This document shows, in pieces, positions 5,372 to 5,801 of a stretch of 5,801 bases of DNA. The stretch lies in contig PAHD01000010.1 of NCBI GenBank assembly GCA_002704685.1, positions 1-5,801 on the forward strand. Reading direction: 5' to 3'. The translations under genes and the position numbers were made by a program. Origin of the DNA: Fidelibacterota bacterium. GTDB lineage: Bacteria > Fidelibacterota > Marinisomatia > SCGC-AAA003-L08 > D37C17. Every line of letters starts with the position of its first letter. Within the stretch, counting starts at the first letter, position 1. A model generated the notes under the pieces. It had not been told where the DNA came from, ran no database searches, and saw only the letters and a list, made by a program, of their open reading frames with translations.

Positions 5372-5758
5372 ATGGCAAAAATAAGTAAAGATGATGTTTT
5401 AAGTTATTTAGAAACTGCAAATATGTTAGAAATTTCTGAATTAATAAAAGATATTGAAGATAAATTTAATGTTTCTGCAGCAGCTCCTGTTGCTGTAGCT
5501 GGAGGAGCAGCTCCTGGAGCACCTGCTGAAGCCGCAGCTGAAGAAAAGTCGGACTTTAAAGTTGAATTAACTGCTGCAGGTGATAAAAAGATTGCTGTAA
5601 TTAAAGTTATTAGAGAAGTTACTTCTCTTGGTTTGAAAGAAGCTAAAGAATTGGCAGATGGTGCACCTAGTGTAGTTAAAGAATCTGTTCCAAAAGATGA
5701 AGCGGAACAGCTTAAGACAAAATTAGAAGAAGCTGGTGCAACTGTAACTTTAAGTTAG
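5372..5758 (+). CDS. rplL: 50S ribosomal protein L7/L12
   Basis: L12 is the multicopy stalk protein that recruits and activates EF-Tu, EF-G and other translational GTPases. The 128 residues fall into three parts. The N-terminal dimerisation domain (1-35) binds L10. The flexible hinge (about 36-60) is rich in Ala, Pro and Gly. The C-terminal factor-binding domain (about 61-128) carries KIAVIKVIREVTSLGLKEAK (73-92). Length and layout are typical. The hinge is richer in G and C than its surroundings because of its GCN alanine codons. It follows rplJ by 27 bases with a strong ribosome binding site, as in the standard rplJ-rplL pair. rpoB would be expected next but is beyond the window. Confidence 0.99.
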   Translation: MAKISKDDVLSYLETANMLEISELIKDIEDKFNVSAAAPVAVAGGAAPGAPAEAAAEEKSDFKVELTAAGDKKIAVIKVIREVTSLGLKEAKELADGAPSVVKESVPKDEAEQLKTKLEEAGATVTLS

Positions 5759-5790
5759 TTGACAATTTTTTATAATTACAAATTTAATAT
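5759..5790 (+). promoter_or_regulatory. candidate promoter after rplL (possibly for rpoB)
   Basis: An exact TTGACA (5759-5764) starts immediately after the rplL stop. Possible -10 boxes are TTTAAT (5783-5788, spacer 18) or TAATAT (5785-5790, spacer 20). The exact TATAAT at 5771-5776 is too close at six bases. In an AT-rich spacer this may be chance. No terminator or attenuator hairpin is visible in the 43 bases before the window ends. Confidence 0.3.
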
Positions 5791-5801
5791 AGTTCCTTTT
5801 A

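Noticed and set aside
5481..5520. Overlapping GGAGC/GCTCC inverted repeats in rplL as alternative RNA switches
   Set aside because: They fall in the Ala/Pro/Gly hinge, where GCT, GCA, CCT and GGA codons create such matches readily. Stems would be only 4-5 bp.
5771..5776. TATAAT as the -10 box for the TTGACA at 5759
   Set aside because: The spacer is only six bases, far too short for a sigma70-type promoter.

Overview
This window is a low-GC bacterial translation and transcription locus, read entirely on the + strand. It begins inside a D-alanine--D-alanine ligase gene (ddl). It continues through four tRNA genes (Thr-UGU, Tyr-GUA, Gly-UCC, Thr-GGU), tuf (EF-Tu), rpmG (L33), tRNA-Trp(CCA), secE, nusG, rplK (L11), rplA (L1), rplJ (L10) and rplL (L7/L12). 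It stops 43 bases after rplL, where rpoB would be expected.

Organism: the AT-rich codon use, the style of EF-Tu, NusG and L10, a one-helix SecE, a cysteine-free L33 and tRNA genes without encoded CCA suggest an AT-rich member of the Bacteroidota/FCB broad group, possibly an uncultivated marine lineage such as Marinimicrobia. This is recognition from memory of family sequences, not a search result, and the phylum is uncertain.

Layout: positions 1-906 hold ddl, missing about its first 12 residues. Positions 907-985 are a spacer with a candidate promoter and a short D-arm-like sequence. Positions 986-1346 hold the four-tRNA cluster and 1347-1441 the tuf leader. Positions 1442-2796 hold tuf and rpmG, and 2828-2900 tRNA-Trp, preceded by a partial repeat of its own 5' end. 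Positions 2918-5758 hold secE-nusG-rplK-rplA-rplJ-rplL, with gaps of only 3, 5, 4, 15 and 27 bases. No convincing intrinsic terminator was found anywhere, so the tRNAs and genes from about 950 onward could form one long transcript cut apart by tRNA processing.

How the genes work together: the tRNAs and EF-Tu supply aminoacyl-tRNA delivery. L33, L11, L1, L10 and L12 are large-subunit proteins, and L11/L10/L12 build the stalk where EF-Tu and other GTPases act. NusG couples RNA polymerase to downstream events, and SecE is part of the protein export channel. Ddl (peptidoglycan precursor synthesis) is a neighbour with no functional link to the rest.

No novel system is evident. The points worth a second look are small: a 13-bp repeat carrying the tRNA-Trp 5' acceptor strand, CAA after the discriminator of all four clustered tRNAs, unusual residues in conserved motifs of EF-Tu and SecE, missing leader space for the classical L1 and L10 feedback sites, and a clean hairpin at the end of nusG.
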